DNA of 64,000 nt from Arenibacter sp. 6A1 (GTDB lineage: Bacteria > Bacteroidota > Bacteroidia > Flavobacteriales > Flavobacteriaceae), in assembly GCF_012272855.1 (NCBI RefSeq), contig NZ_JAAXCQ010000009.1:62001-126000 (forward strand), in the 5' to 3' direction. Made by a program: the position numbers and the translations under genes. Positions within the stretch are counted from its first letter, which is position 1. Each line of letters starts with the position of its first letter. Shown here piece after piece: positions 31,680-40,970 of this stretch. The notes under the pieces were generated by a model, which made no database searches, had not been told where the DNA came from, and saw only the letters and a program-made list of their open reading frames with translations.

Positions 31680-32711
31680 ATGAAAAATATATTTATAATA
31701 GGAGCCATGGCACTTTTTGTGTCCTGTAAGCAGGAGCAACCACCAAAGGATTACGCCGTAATCCATGGAACCATAGAAAATCCAAAAGAAGGATTAAATT
31801 TAAGACTGTACAATCCGGAGACTTCTAAGTCAACGGCTATAAAGGTCGATGAAAATGGTCAATTCCGTGATACTTTAAAATTAGAATTACCAGTTACTTT
31901 CACTTCGGTTTATGGAGAGATTTTTAACCTCTACCTAAAAAATGACATGGATGTAGAAATTAACTTCGACGCCGATAAAATCTCGGAGAGTATCGTTTAC
32001 AAAGGAAACGGTAAAGCCGAAAACGATTTTTTAAAATCTAAATCCAAACAAGTATTAAATCTTTTAGGAAAAGATTACAAAATTTATTTAGGATTGAATC
32101 AGGCCGATTTCGAGGCTAAGACCAATGCCTTTGTAAATAAAATATACAGTCAGTTAGAGGAGCAACAAGCTGTTTTGGGAGCCGACTTTGTAGATGCAGA
32201 AAAAAAGAAAATTGACGCTTTTAAAAAGAACATGACCTCTCAACATTTAGAGCAGTTAAAGATAAATGAAGAATTGGCACAGGGGAAGCCTTCGCCAGAT
32301 TTTAAGGATTATTTAAACTATGATGGCGGTACTACCTCTTTAAAAGATTTACAGGGAAGTTATGTGTATATAGATGTATGGGCTACTTGGTGTGTTCCAT
32401 GTGTCTATGAAATTCCTTACCTAAAAGAAGTAGAAAAAGAATTTCATGGTAAAAACATAAAATTTGTAAGTATTTCCGTAGATCGTAAGGCCGATGAGAA
32501 AAAATGGCGAGACATGATTATGGAAAAAGAATTAGGAGGCGTACAGCTATTGGCAGATAATGAAATATCGTCAAAATTTATGACCGACTATTATATTTAT
32601 GGAATTCCTCGTTTTATCTTATTAGATCCCAATGGGAACATCGTAAGTTATGATGCTCCAAGGCCTTCAATGCCAGAATTGAAAGATCTTATATCGTCTT
32701 TAGATATTTAA
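31680..32711 (+). CDS. TlpA-like thiol-disulfide oxidoreductase lipoprotein
   Basis: Lipoprotein (FVSC, Cys16) of 343 residues. The N-terminal half carries a DUF4369-like beta domain (VIHGTIENPKEGLNLRLYNP) and a helical linker; the C-terminal half, from about residue 203, is a TlpA/AhpC-type thioredoxin domain with active-site C238-V-P-C241 in DVWATWCVPC and a cis-proline at GIPRF. Such proteins reduce or isomerise disulfides outside the cytoplasm. Its place after susCD and upstream of an M16 protease suggests opening of disulfides in imported polypeptides; DsbD encoded at 35.8 kb could supply electrons. A terminator follows at 32744. Confidence 0.9.
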   Translation: MKNIFIIGAMALFVSCKQEQPPKDYAVIHGTIENPKEGLNLRLYNPETSKSTAIKVDENGQFRDTLKLELPVTFTSVYGEIFNLYLKNDMDVEINFDADKISESIVYKGNGKAENDFLKSKSKQVLNLLGKDYKIYLGLNQADFEAKTNAFVNKIYSQLEEQQAVLGADFVDAEKKKIDAFKKNMTSQHLEQLKINEELAQGKPSPDFKDYLNYDGGTTSLKDLQGSYVYIDVWATWCVPCVYEIPYLKEVEKEFHGKNIKFVSISVDRKADEKKWRDMIMEKELGGVQLLADNEISSKFMTDYYIYGIPRFILLDPNGNIVSYDAPRPSMPELKDLISSLDI

Positions 32712-32743
32712 TGTTTTTTATTTGAGTTAGTAATGGTTAAAAT

Positions 32744-32769
32744 CAGGGATGTCATGTCCCTGGTTTTTT
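32744..32769 (+). terminator. Rho-independent terminator after TlpA-like gene
   Basis: CAGGGA at 32744 pairs with TCCCTG at 32757 around a 7-base loop, followed by a run of six T. The stem is short but the T run is clear. Confidence 0.65.
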
Positions 32770-32924
32770 CTTCTCTACTTTTACTTTGGGCCATCCTAAA
32801 GTGATTTTTAAGTAGTTACTCCAAGCATTTTTCACCACGTATACCAATACAAGAAAGAATTTTTGGATAGCTATAGATTTGATAAAATATTTATTACCCC
32901 ATATATTAATTAAAGTATCAAAAA

Positions 32925-35711
32925 ATGAGTAAAAAATCTCCATTCAGGTGGCTGCTTTTAGCAGTAGCCTTTTTATCGATCCAACAGTATGCCGTTGGCC
33001 AAAAAATCGATTCCAAATTCTCCAAAATAAAGGAGATGGGAGGCATTCAGGAATACACCTATTTGCCTAATGGTATGCAAGTATTATTGCTTCAGGATAA
33101 TGCAGCCCCTGTTGTTACCGTGCAAATGGTATACAGGGTGGGGTCTAAGCACGAGGTAACCGGAAACACGGGGTCTACCCATTTATTAGAGCATTTGATG
33201 TTTAAGGGGACCAAAAAATTCAACAAAGAAAGCGGGACTTCTATCGATAGTAAATTAACGGCTATCGGAGCCCAGATGAATGCCACTACTTGGAACGATA
33301 GAACCAACTATTATGAGACTATCCCAAGTGATAAAATAGAACTTGCCTTGGATATAGAATCGGACAGGATGCGAAATGCTTTTCTTTTAAAAGAAGATAA
33401 GGATGCCGAGATGACCGTAGTAAGAAACGAATTTGAAAGAGGCGAAAACAATCCTAATGCGGTTTTAGGAAAAGAAATCTGGTCTACGGCCTATATGGCA
33501 CACCCATATCACCATTCTACTATTGGATGGCGTTCGGACATAGAAAAAATGCCTATTGAAGTCTTAAGAAATTTCTACAACACCTATTATTGGCCAGACA
33601 ACGCTACCCTTACCATTATAGGTGATTTTGAAAAGAAGAGTCTTTTTAAATTGATAGACAAGTATTTTGGCCCTATCACCAAGGCACCACATGAAATGCC
33701 ACAGCCTTACACGGAAGAACCCCAGCAGTACGGTCCAAGAAGGGTTGTTATCAAAAAGCCTGGGCAACAAGGGGTACTTTCGGTAGCCTATAAAATACCG
33801 GGAACTTTACACGAAGATATGCCTGCTCTGACCGTTTTGGGAGAAATCTTGGGATCGGGAACTTCTTCTGTATTTAACCGTGCTTTTGTAGATACGGGAA
33901 TTGCTTTCTATGGCTATAGCAGTGTGTCCAATTTTCAGGACGTAGGACTTTTTACAACAGCCCTTGGATTCTCTGCCGAAAAAAACCACGAGGCGGTAAA
34001 CAAGCAGTTGTTGCAAGTTTTAGATAGCGTAAAAAACAATGGCGTTCAACAGGAAGATGTAGATCGAATTATCGCTAAATTAAACGCGGAAACCGTACTG
34101 TACCGCGATGGTTCTGGAAGTATCGCCAGTGAACTTACCGAAACAATAGCCGCAGGCGATTGGACAGAATTTGTTACCGCGAGTGATAAATTAGCGAAAG
34201 TTACCGCTGCTGATGTACATCGGGTAGCCAAAAAATATTTGGTCGAAGACCAAAGTACTACAGGTTATTTTATTCCGGTCGTTCCTGGAACTAATGAGAT
34301 AGCGGAGGAAGCCCCAGCAAATTTTTGGGAGCCAGCAAACCAAAAACAATATTACAGACATTCACACGGAGAAAAAACTGCGGTATTACCATCGAAGGGC
34401 GTTAGTGAAGATGCTTATTTGGCCCTTCCTGAAACCAAAGGAGATGAGAAAGTAGAACGTAAAACCGTTGCAGGAATTGATGTAATCAGTAAAAAAACAG
34501 GCGCCAAAGATTTCGTTACTGTCGCGGCAAGCTTTCCAATTGGAAGTTATTTAGATCCTAATAATAACGAAATGATTCCTTCTTTGACAACACAATTGTT
34601 GAAAAAAGGAACTCTTAAAAACGATAAGTTTCAATTCTCTCAAAAATTAGAGAAATTGGGCGTTGATATATATGTTTCTGCTGGAGCTTATAATGTAAGC
34701 ATTAGTTTTAAGTGTCTAACCAAAGATGTCGATACCGTTATTGGACTTTTGGCAGAAGAGTTGAGATATCCTTTGTTCGATGCCAAAGAATTTGAGCTTA
34801 TCAAACAACAGAATGTTGGAGGAATGAAACAAGGGTTGACAGATCCGGGTGCCATGGGAAGAATTGCCATGTTACAGAGCATTTACCCTAAAGATCATCC
34901 TAATTATTCTTTTGATATTGAAAAAAGGATCAAGGATATTGAAAATGCTAGCCTGGAAGATGTAAAAGCATTTCATAAAAGGTATTTTGGACCAAAAGCG
35001 ATGCATTTAGTAGCGATCGGTGATGTAGAAACCAAACCATTGTATGCTGCTTTGACAAAGGCATTCAAAGGATGGACCGGTGGTGAGGAACAAGTATTGC
35101 CAACGGTAAAAGTAGAAGCGTCGAAAGCTAAAACTACCGTAGTTACTATTCCAGAAAAACCTAGTGCTGAAATGTTTATTGCCCAATATACAGGTATCAA
35201 AAGATCGGATAAAGATTTCCTTCCTTTCTATATCGGAAACCACATTTTTGGTGGAGGATTTTCAGGTAGGTTGATGCGTACTGTAAGGGACGAGGATGGT
35301 CTTACCTATTCTATCGGTGCCGGCCATACTGGACATACTTTTACAGGTGGACATTGGTTGATCAACGCTTCCTTTAATCCAGAGCTTTTCCAAACAGGAT
35401 TGGATGCCACCATGGCTCAATTGAAACTTTGGGTAGAAGATGGTATCACCCAAAGTGAACTAGAGGCAAAAAAATCGAACCTTACGGGAGCTTTTAAAGT
35501 TGGAATGGCAACTACCGCCGGATTGGCAGGAACAATCTTAAGCTTTGTAGAAAGAGGTTTAGAGCCCGATTATATTTATCAGTACTCCAAAGATGTAGAA
35601 GCAGTTACCCTAGAAGAAGTAAATGCAGCGATCAAAAAATATATCGATTTAGATAATCTGATCATTATTAAATCTGGTTCTTTGGATGAAAATGGAGCGC
35701 CATTAAAATAA
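32925..35711 (+). CDS. M16 family zinc metalloprotease (insulinase/pitrilysin type), two-domain
   Basis: Exported protease of 928 residues. After a signal peptide (LLLAVAFLSIQQYAVG) the N-terminal half carries the inverted zinc motif H86-L-L-E89-H90 (STHLLEHLMFKGTKKF) with the distal glutamate region TVVRNEFERGENNP. The C-terminal half (from about 520) is the inactive partner domain; it lacks the zinc motif and carries the FGGGFSGRLMRTVRDEDGLTYS block that binds substrate. The two halves should form the closed chamber that degrades peptides. It has its own upstream gap with a terminator, yet lies beside a SusCD pair and a thioredoxin, which fits peptide use. Confidence 0.94.
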   Translation: MSKKSPFRWLLLAVAFLSIQQYAVGQKIDSKFSKIKEMGGIQEYTYLPNGMQVLLLQDNAAPVVTVQMVYRVGSKHEVTGNTGSTHLLEHLMFKGTKKFNKESGTSIDSKLTAIGAQMNATTWNDRTNYYETIPSDKIELALDIESDRMRNAFLLKEDKDAEMTVVRNEFERGENNPNAVLGKEIWSTAYMAHPYHHSTIGWRSDIEKMPIEVLRNFYNTYYWPDNATLTIIGDFEKKSLFKLIDKYFGPITKAPHEMPQPYTEEPQQYGPRRVVIKKPGQQGVLSVAYKIPGTLHEDMPALTVLGEILGSGTSSVFNRAFVDTGIAFYGYSSVSNFQDVGLFTTALGFSAEKNHEAVNKQLLQVLDSVKNNGVQQEDVDRIIAKLNAETVLYRDGSGSIASELTETIAAGDWTEFVTASDKLAKVTAADVHRVAKKYLVEDQSTTGYFIPVVPGTNEIAEEAPANFWEPANQKQYYRHSHGEKTAVLPSKGVSEDAYLALPETKGDEKVERKTVAGIDVISKKTGAKDFVTVAASFPIGSYLDPNNNEMIPSLTTQLLKKGTLKNDKFQFSQKLEKLGVDIYVSAGAYNVSISFKCLTKDVDTVIGLLAEELRYPLFDAKEFELIKQQNVGGMKQGLTDPGAMGRIAMLQSIYPKDHPNYSFDIEKRIKDIENASLEDVKAFHKRYFGPKAMHLVAIGDVETKPLYAALTKAFKGWTGGEEQVLPTVKVEASKAKTTVVTIPEKPSAEMFIAQYTGIKRSDKDFLPFYIGNHIFGGGFSGRLMRTVRDEDGLTYSIGAGHTGHTFTGGHWLINASFNPELFQTGLDATMAQLKLWVEDGITQSELEAKKSNLTGAFKVGMATTAGLAGTILSFVERGLEPDYIYQYSKDVEAVTLEEVNAAIKKYIDLDNLIIIKSGSLDENGAPLK

Positions 35712-35750
35712 AAAACCCCTACTTTTTGTACTATTGTAGAAAAAATCCAC

Positions 35751-35787
35751 GCCTTCTTAAATTTAGGATCCCTAAGTTTGGGAAGGC
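35751..35787 (+). terminator. Long hairpin between M16 protease and dsbD
   Basis: Seventeen-position stem (35751-35767 with 35771-35787) and a 3-base loop ATC, three of the pairs being G-U. The base is GCCTTC/GAAGGC. Only a short T stretch follows, so it may be an mRNA-stabilising hairpin or a weak terminator rather than a strong one. Confidence 0.55.
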
Positions 35788-35848
35788 TTTGGAAAGGCAG
35801 GCTCATAGGAACTAAAAAGAATAGTTCTATTTAAATAATTAATCGAAA

Positions 35849-37861
35849 ATGAAAATTAAACATTTATTTTTTTTAGGACTCTTTTTTATCCAGCTAACAG
35901 CAGTTGCTCAGATTTTAAATCCAGTAGCATGGACTACTTCCGTTGAAAAGATATCCGATACAGAGTATCAACTAAATGCTACGGCGGCCATAGATGATGG
36001 TTGGCATTTATATTCCCAAAACGTACCCGAAAACGGTCCTATCCCTACAACTTTTACCTTTGTTTCCAATGATGGATTTGAATTATTGGGCGATGTCCAA
36101 GAAGAAGAAGGACATACCATTAATGACCCTGTTTTTGAGATGGTCATTAAGTTTTTTGAAAATAAAGCAATCTTCTCCCAAAAGATTAAACTTCTAAAAA
36201 AAGACCTTGAGGGTATTAGTGGAGAAGTAGAGTTTATGGTCTGTGACGACAAGAGTTGTTTGCCCCCATCTTATGTAGACTTACATTTTAACTTAAAGGG
36301 AGCTACTCAAGGAGCAGCACCAAGTGAAACAAATATCAGTCCGGTGACCGATGGGGAAGTAAAGTCCCAACAAGATACCGTTTCTGAAGAAAAAACAACG
36401 CCTTCCAACACAGGAAAGGAAAAAAACAAAGGCTTTATAGCTATATTTTTTATAGCTTTTCTCTCTGGCTTTGCCGCCCTGTTAACACCTTGTGTGTTTC
36501 CCATGATCCCCATGACGGTAAGCTTCTTTACCAAGCAGAGTAAAACAAAAGCCAAAGGAATAAAAAATGCCATTATTTATGGTATTTGTATCATTGTTAT
36601 ATATGTATTGCTAGGAACTGCGGTAACCGCAATTTTTGGGGCAGATTCTTTAAATGCCCTAGCGACAAATGTATGGTTCAATATCATCTTCTTTTTGTTG
36701 CTGATTGTTTTTGCACTTTCTTTTTTAGGTGCTTTCGAAATTATGTTACCTAACAAATGGGCGAATAAAGTAGACAGACAAGCCGATAGGGGTGGACTCG
36801 TAGGTATCTTCTTTATGGCTTTGGCATTGGCCATTGTTTCCTTTTCGTGTACCGGCCCTATAGTAGGTACCTTATTGGTAGAGGCTGCCTCTAAAGGGGG
36901 TATTGCGCCAATTATAGGAATGCTAGGGTTCTCCTTGGCTATTGCTTTGCCTTTTGCCTTGTTTGCCGCCTTCCCAGGCTGGTTAAACTCCTTGCCAAAA
37001 TCTGGAGGTTGGTTAAATACAGTCAAAGTGGTACTGGGATTTTTAGAACTGGCATTGGCATTTAAATTTTTATCCCAAGCCGATCTGGTACTGCAATTAC
37101 ACTTTTTAGAACGCGAGGTTTTTATAGCTATTTGGATTGCCATTTTTGGAACCCTAGCCTTTTACCTGTTCGGGAAAATACAATTGCCGCACGACTCGCC
37201 ATTGACCCATATTTCTGTGGGCAGGTTGAGTATGGGATTAATTGTACTGACATTTACCGTGTATATGATTCCTGGACTTTGGGGAGCGCCATTAAATATT
37301 ATTAGCGCCTTTCCTCCTCCATTAGACTATGCGGAATCTCCTTATGGTGTCGGAAATACAAAATCGGGGGGTGGCGTAAGTGCTGCGCACCAAGATTTGC
37401 CCGAAGGAGCCCATTTATTGGCACCACACGATATTTTGGCCTTTAACGATTACGATATGGGACTTGCCTATGCCAAAAAAGTAGGCAAACCGGTAATGCT
37501 CGATTTTACTGGTTGGGCCTGTGTGAATTGCCGGAAAATGGAGCAAAACGTATGGCCAGATAGCCAAGTGTTGAGCATCCTAAAAAATGAAGTGGTCTTA
37601 ATTTCCCTGTATGTAGATGACAAAAGACCTTTAGAGGGCGATGAAGTGGTCGAATCCAAACTAAGACCTGGTAAGAAACTAAAATATATTGGCCAGAAAT
37701 GGAGTGAATTTCAAACCATACGATATAAAGCCAATACACAGCCATTCTACGTATTAATGGATCACGAGGAAGAAAACTTGCTAGATCCTGTGGGCTATAC
37801 CCCAGACGTAGAAAACTATCTTAATTGGCTGAAGGATGGTCTTTCAAAATTTGAGAAATAA
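35849..37861 (+). CDS. dsbD: Thiol:disulfide interchange protein DsbD
   Basis: Inner-membrane protein of 670 residues that moves reducing power from cytoplasmic thioredoxin to the periplasm. Three parts are visible: an N-terminal periplasmic domain (21-155) with Cys132 and Cys137 ([10 protein letters not shown]); a membrane domain of about eight helices (195-480) with Cys215 ([11 protein letters not shown]) and Cys334 ([11 protein letters not shown]); and a C-terminal thioredoxin-like domain with C558-V-N-C561. All six redox cysteines are present. A low-complexity linker rich in Ser, Thr and Glu (155-192) joins the first two parts. The adjacent TlpA-like lipoprotein is a likely client. Confidence 0.95.
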   Translation: MKIKHLFFLGLFFIQLTAVAQILNPVAWTTSVEKISDTEYQLNATAAIDDGWHLYSQNVPENGPIPTTFTFVSNDGFELLGDVQEEEGHTINDPVFEMVIKFFENKAIFSQKIKLLKKDLEGISGEVEFMVCDDKSCLPPSYVDLHFNLKGATQGAAPSETNISPVTDGEVKSQQDTVSEEKTTPSNTGKEKNKGFIAIFFIAFLSGFAALLTPCVFPMIPMTVSFFTKQSKTKAKGIKNAIIYGICIIVIYVLLGTAVTAIFGADSLNALATNVWFNIIFFLLLIVFALSFLGAFEIMLPNKWANKVDRQADRGGLVGIFFMALALAIVSFSCTGPIVGTLLVEAASKGGIAPIIGMLGFSLAIALPFALFAAFPGWLNSLPKSGGWLNTVKVVLGFLELALAFKFLSQADLVLQLHFLEREVFIAIWIAIFGTLAFYLFGKIQLPHDSPLTHISVGRLSMGLIVLTFTVYMIPGLWGAPLNIISAFPPPLDYAESPYGVGNTKSGGGVSAAHQDLPEGAHLLAPHDILAFNDYDMGLAYAKKVGKPVMLDFTGWACVNCRKMEQNVWPDSQVLSILKNEVVLISLYVDDKRPLEGDEVVESKLRPGKKLKYIGQKWSEFQTIRYKANTQPFYVLMDHEEENLLDPVGYTPDVENYLNWLKDGLSKFEK

Positions 37862-37877
37862 AATTATTACAAGAAAA

Positions 37878-39383
37878 ATGTATCAAGAATCCAACAATAC
37901 AAAGGTATCAGAATCGACAATCTTGGAAAACCACTTTCAACAGTTCAGACCCAATATTATAGGTGATTCCCATATTTTTGAGTCCATAAACGGGAAGCAG
38001 GAATTGCTTTATGCCGATTGGATCGCCAGCGGAAGATTATACGCACCTATAGAAAATATAATGTGCACAAAAATAGGACCAATGGTCGCTAATACGCATT
38101 CCTTTTCCAGTGAAACGGGGAAAGCGTCTACCTATGCCTACAAACATGCACGCAGCCTTATAAAAAAGCATGTAAATGCCAATGAAAACGATGTTTTGGT
38201 TACCTGTAGTACAGGAATGACTGGTGTCCTTGCACGCTTGCAACGTATTATGGGACTTCGATGGCCCGATGCGGTAAAGGACAAAGTGGTCTTATCAGAA
38301 AATGAAAGACCGGTGGTGTTTATTACCCATATGGAACACCACTCCAATCATGTGCCTTGGATGGAAACTATAGCGGATGTGGTGATATTGCCATCCGATG
38401 AAAAGCTATTGGTAGATCCAGCGCAGTTGGAAAAGGCACTGCTTAAGTATAAAGATCGCAGCCTAAAAATAGGCTCATTTACTGCTTGTTCCAATGTTAC
38501 CGGGATTATTACGCCATACCAGGAACTCGCCAAAATTATGCACCAACACGGCGGGTATTGCTTGGTAGATTTTGCGGCCTCGGCTCCATACGTACAAATG
38601 GATATGCATCCCGCAGATCCCGAAGCGCAACTAGATGCCATATTTTTCTCTCCCCATAAATTCTTGGGCGGACCGGGAACTTGTGGTGTATTGGTCTTTA
38701 ACAAAGAGCTGTATAATACCCAAGTCCCCGATGTACCAGGGGGGGGGAATGTAAAATGGACCAACCCATGGGGCGGCTTTGCCTATAGTGAAGATATTGA
38801 AACTAAGGAAGATGGCGGCACCCCCGGCTTTTTACAGGTAATGCGTACCGCGCTGTGTATTGAGCTAAAGGGAAAAATGGATGTGGATAAAATAAGGGAG
38901 CGCGAAGAGCAACTTTTGAACGATTGTTTTACTAGGCTCCAAGATGTTCCAGGTTTGTATATTTTGGGTTGTAAGGACCAAAAACGAATCGGTTGTGTGT
39001 CCTTCGGAATCCAAAATATCCATTACAATTTAATTGTAAGGCTGTTAAACGATCGTTTTGGGATTCAGGTGCGTGGCGGTTGGTCTTGTGCCAGTACCTA
39101 CGGACATCATTTGTTCAGTATCAATGAAGATGACTCCAAAATTATGACTCAGGGCATATACGACCAGAATTTGACCGAAAAACCGGGATGGGTACGTATC
39201 TCATTGCACCCTGTCATGACCGACGAAGAGGTTAAAAGGATCTGTGATGCCATAAAATTAGTAGCAGAAAATATAGATGAATGGAGTAAGCCTTATACTT
39301 ATAATTGTGCGAACAACGAATATGAGAGTGTAGAAGGCGATGATCAGATTATTGATCAAGTAAAAGAGTGGTTCTCTTTATAA
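37878..39383 (+). CDS. Class V aminotransferase-fold PLP enzyme (cysteine desulfurase-like)
   Basis: Cytoplasmic enzyme of 501 residues from the preferred ATG at 37878; the longer frame starting at 37836 would overlap dsbD by 26 bases. The PLP lysine is K261 in FFSPHKFLGGPGTCG, with D231 (LVDFAAS) and the HMEHHSN block contacting the cofactor. The C-terminal RGGWSCASTYGHHLF motif resembles the cysteine loop of SufS/CsdA relatives, although Trp replaces the usual first cysteine. Homologues of this length are annotated as aminotransferase class V or selenocysteine lyase; the actual substrate is open. It follows dsbD by 16 bases and ends at a strong terminator, so the two genes may be one operon. 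Confidence 0.88.
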   Translation: MYQESNNTKVSESTILENHFQQFRPNIIGDSHIFESINGKQELLYADWIASGRLYAPIENIMCTKIGPMVANTHSFSSETGKASTYAYKHARSLIKKHVNANENDVLVTCSTGMTGVLARLQRIMGLRWPDAVKDKVVLSENERPVVFITHMEHHSNHVPWMETIADVVILPSDEKLLVDPAQLEKALLKYKDRSLKIGSFTACSNVTGIITPYQELAKIMHQHGGYCLVDFAASAPYVQMDMHPADPEAQLDAIFFSPHKFLGGPGTCGVLVFNKELYNTQVPDVPGGGNVKWTNPWGGFAYSEDIETKEDGGTPGFLQVMRTALCIELKGKMDVDKIREREEQLLNDCFTRLQDVPGLYILGCKDQKRIGCVSFGIQNIHYNLIVRLLNDRFGIQVRGGWSCASTYGHHLFSINEDDSKIMTQGIYDQNLTEKPGWVRISLHPVMTDEEVKRICDAIKLVAENIDEWSKPYTYNCANNEYESVEGDDQIIDQVKEWFSL

Positions 39384-39393
39384 AATTACTATT

Positions 39394-39422
39394 GGGGAAG
39401 GCTTTATACCTTCCCCGTTTTT
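39394..39422 (+). terminator. Rho-independent terminator after class V aminotransferase
   Basis: Perfect 8-bp stem GGGGAAGG (39394-39401) with CCTTCCCC (39409-39416), 7-base loop, then GTTTTT. Confidence 0.85.
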
Positions 39423-39602
39423 ACATCCCTATCCCCATATATAATTTTTAGGGTAACAACTACATTAATTAGCGGTTGGGAATTGGAGCAATCCCCAATG
39501 ATGCCAAACAGCCTACCATATAATATGGGGCTGGTTGCGGCTCTTTCTAACCAATAGATTGCGATATTCCAGATACTTCCGCGACAGTCTCCCGTATCTT
39601 AA

Positions 39603-39842
39603 GGGCTAAAAACTAAAAAAAAGGGCCAGGCCAATTGTACCTCCCAAGACAATATCGACCTTGCAGATTCTCCTTTAGTAGGTGTCAAAAAATTATTTGT
39701 AAAATTTTTAGAGGTAGTTTTTGTAAATATTGATAATCTAAAATGGAAACTATTAATCTTTTCTATCTCTATTATTTTGATGGCATTAGGGTTAAAGCTT
39801 TTAAAGTTGAACAAAATAGAAGGGGAGACTAAGAAACACTGA
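39603..39842 (+). pseudogene. Start-less remnant of a small membrane protein gene
   Basis: An open frame of 79 codons after a TAA at 39600-39602, ending at TGA 39840-39842, with no ATG, GTG or TTG in a useful place. The translation has protein-like composition: VGVKKLFVKFLEVVFVNIDN, then a clear membrane helix (KLLIFSISIILMALGLKLLK) and a charged tail. It looks like the 3' end of a gene whose beginning has been lost. I do not recognise the family. The rest of the 39423-39963 gap shows nothing else. Confidence 0.35.
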
Positions 39843-39963
39843 AACCCAGGTTTATAATAATAACAGCAATTAGTTGTTTGTCTGGCAGATTTTTGATTAA
39901 CTTCAAAATACTTTGAGAAAAGGGAATCATATTGTGTAAGTGTTTTAAAATAAAAGCAACATC

Positions 39964-40467
39964 ATGAGCAGAGGATTTATAAAAGAAGACGATCAAGAAG
40001 AAATTCCAATGGTACCGCCAAGGGCAGATTTACCTATAGGGGTTACCAACTATGTAACCCCTATAGGGATGAAGGCATTAATGGATGAAAAACAGCAACT
40101 TTTGGATGAAATTGGCCAATTGGAGAGTTCAAATGAAAGAGAGCGTAGAATAGCCGTCAATCATATAAATGCAAAACTTATATTGTTAACCAATAGGATT
40201 AAGACGGCAAAAACCATAGCATTAAAAGAGCAGCCACAAGACGAAATAAGGTTTGGTGCCAAGGTAACCCTTAAGGTGTTGGCGACTAACAAGATCCAAA
40301 AATTTCAAATCGTTGGCGTCGATGAGGCAGATATAACCAAAGGGAAAATATCCTTTATCTCTCCCTTGGCCAAAATATTAATCCAAAAAAGGGTAGGGGA
40401 CCGGGCCGTATTGTCATTGGCAAAAGGAGAGAGGGTTTTTGAAATTATGGATATTAATTATGAATAA
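39964..40467 (+). CDS. greB: GreA/GreB-family transcription elongation factor
   Basis: A protein of 167 residues with the GreB-like opening SRGFIKEDDQEEIPMVPPRADLP, then a coiled coil (about 38-90, MDEKQQLLDEIGQLESSNERERR) that would reach the RNA polymerase secondary channel, and a C-terminal FKBP-like domain (FGAKVTLKVLATNKIQKFQIVGVDE, ISPLAKILIQKRVGD). Gre factors rescue backtracked polymerase by stimulating RNA cleavage. The tip acidic pair typical of Gre proteins is not obvious, so it may be a Gre-like variant. It is a single-gene unit with one copy of the dispersed repeat 70 bases downstream. Confidence 0.85.
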   Translation: MSRGFIKEDDQEEIPMVPPRADLPIGVTNYVTPIGMKALMDEKQQLLDEIGQLESSNERERRIAVNHINAKLILLTNRIKTAKTIALKEQPQDEIRFGAKVTLKVLATNKIQKFQIVGVDEADITKGKISFISPLAKILIQKRVGDRAVLSLAKGERVFEIMDINYE

Positions 40468-40970
40468 TTGTTCCGATATGGACCCCATGTCCAAGCATAT
40501 ATTATTGGGGAAAATGCGCCGATGGTACAAAATTTATCGCGTTAGGGACCGCGGCGGCATCCCCGCAGCTTGGCAAGGGATATAGCCAAGTGCCCGCCCG
40601 ACGAAGGAGGGAACGCCCAAATAACTAAACCATTCAAAATTATCATTGAAATGATTTGTATGCCGAGTTAATAGATCGGTTATCATTATTAACATCAGAG
40701 GCGCAAGGCCTAAGGAAGGTCCACTACGCTCGTCAGTACAACTAGTATCACGTCTTAGGTTTTAAAAAGCACGATTTTAAGTGATTTTAGTCCTTAATTA
40801 ACACTTCATTTTGAAAGGTAGGTCGTAAAAAAATAATACTTTCGCCCAAGTTTTAAAAGTCAACGAGCGTTGGCCTATATCATCTGATTCTTCTTAAATT
40901 CTAACACCTGTTTAATGGGGTATTGTGCAATGCGGCCTAAAGGATCAGAACACCTCTATTTTGATTTAAA
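40468..40970. other. Intergenic gap with dispersed repeat copy 1
   Basis: No coding frame is supported here. The gap holds dispersed repeat copy 1 (40538-40625). The remainder, 40626-40970, shows no clear hairpin or repeat; the promoter of the EamA gene should lie near its right end. Confidence 0.6.
40538..40625 (+). repeat. Dispersed ~85-bp repeat, copy 1
   Basis: Runs from CGCGTTAGGGACCGC to GGAGGGAACGCCCAAATAAC. Two more copies lie at 58116-58202 (same strand) and 63117-63196 (opposite strand). The ends GCGTT/AACGC are inverted, and an inner GCGG/CCGC can pair. In this copy CTTGGC and GCCAAG can also pair, but that pairing is not kept in the other copies. Confidence 0.88.

Noticed and set aside
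32752-32943. 63-codon minus-strand frame before the M16 gene
   Set aside because: It runs through the terminator and the M16 start region and has no features.
36577-37143. 188-codon minus-strand frame inside dsbD
   Set aside because: It is antisense to the well-supported DsbD membrane domain and its translation has no recognisable domain; a shadow of biased codon use.
39599-39814. 71-codon minus-strand frame
   Set aside because: The plus strand in the same place gives a more protein-like frame with a membrane helix; the minus frame shows no motif or ribosome site.
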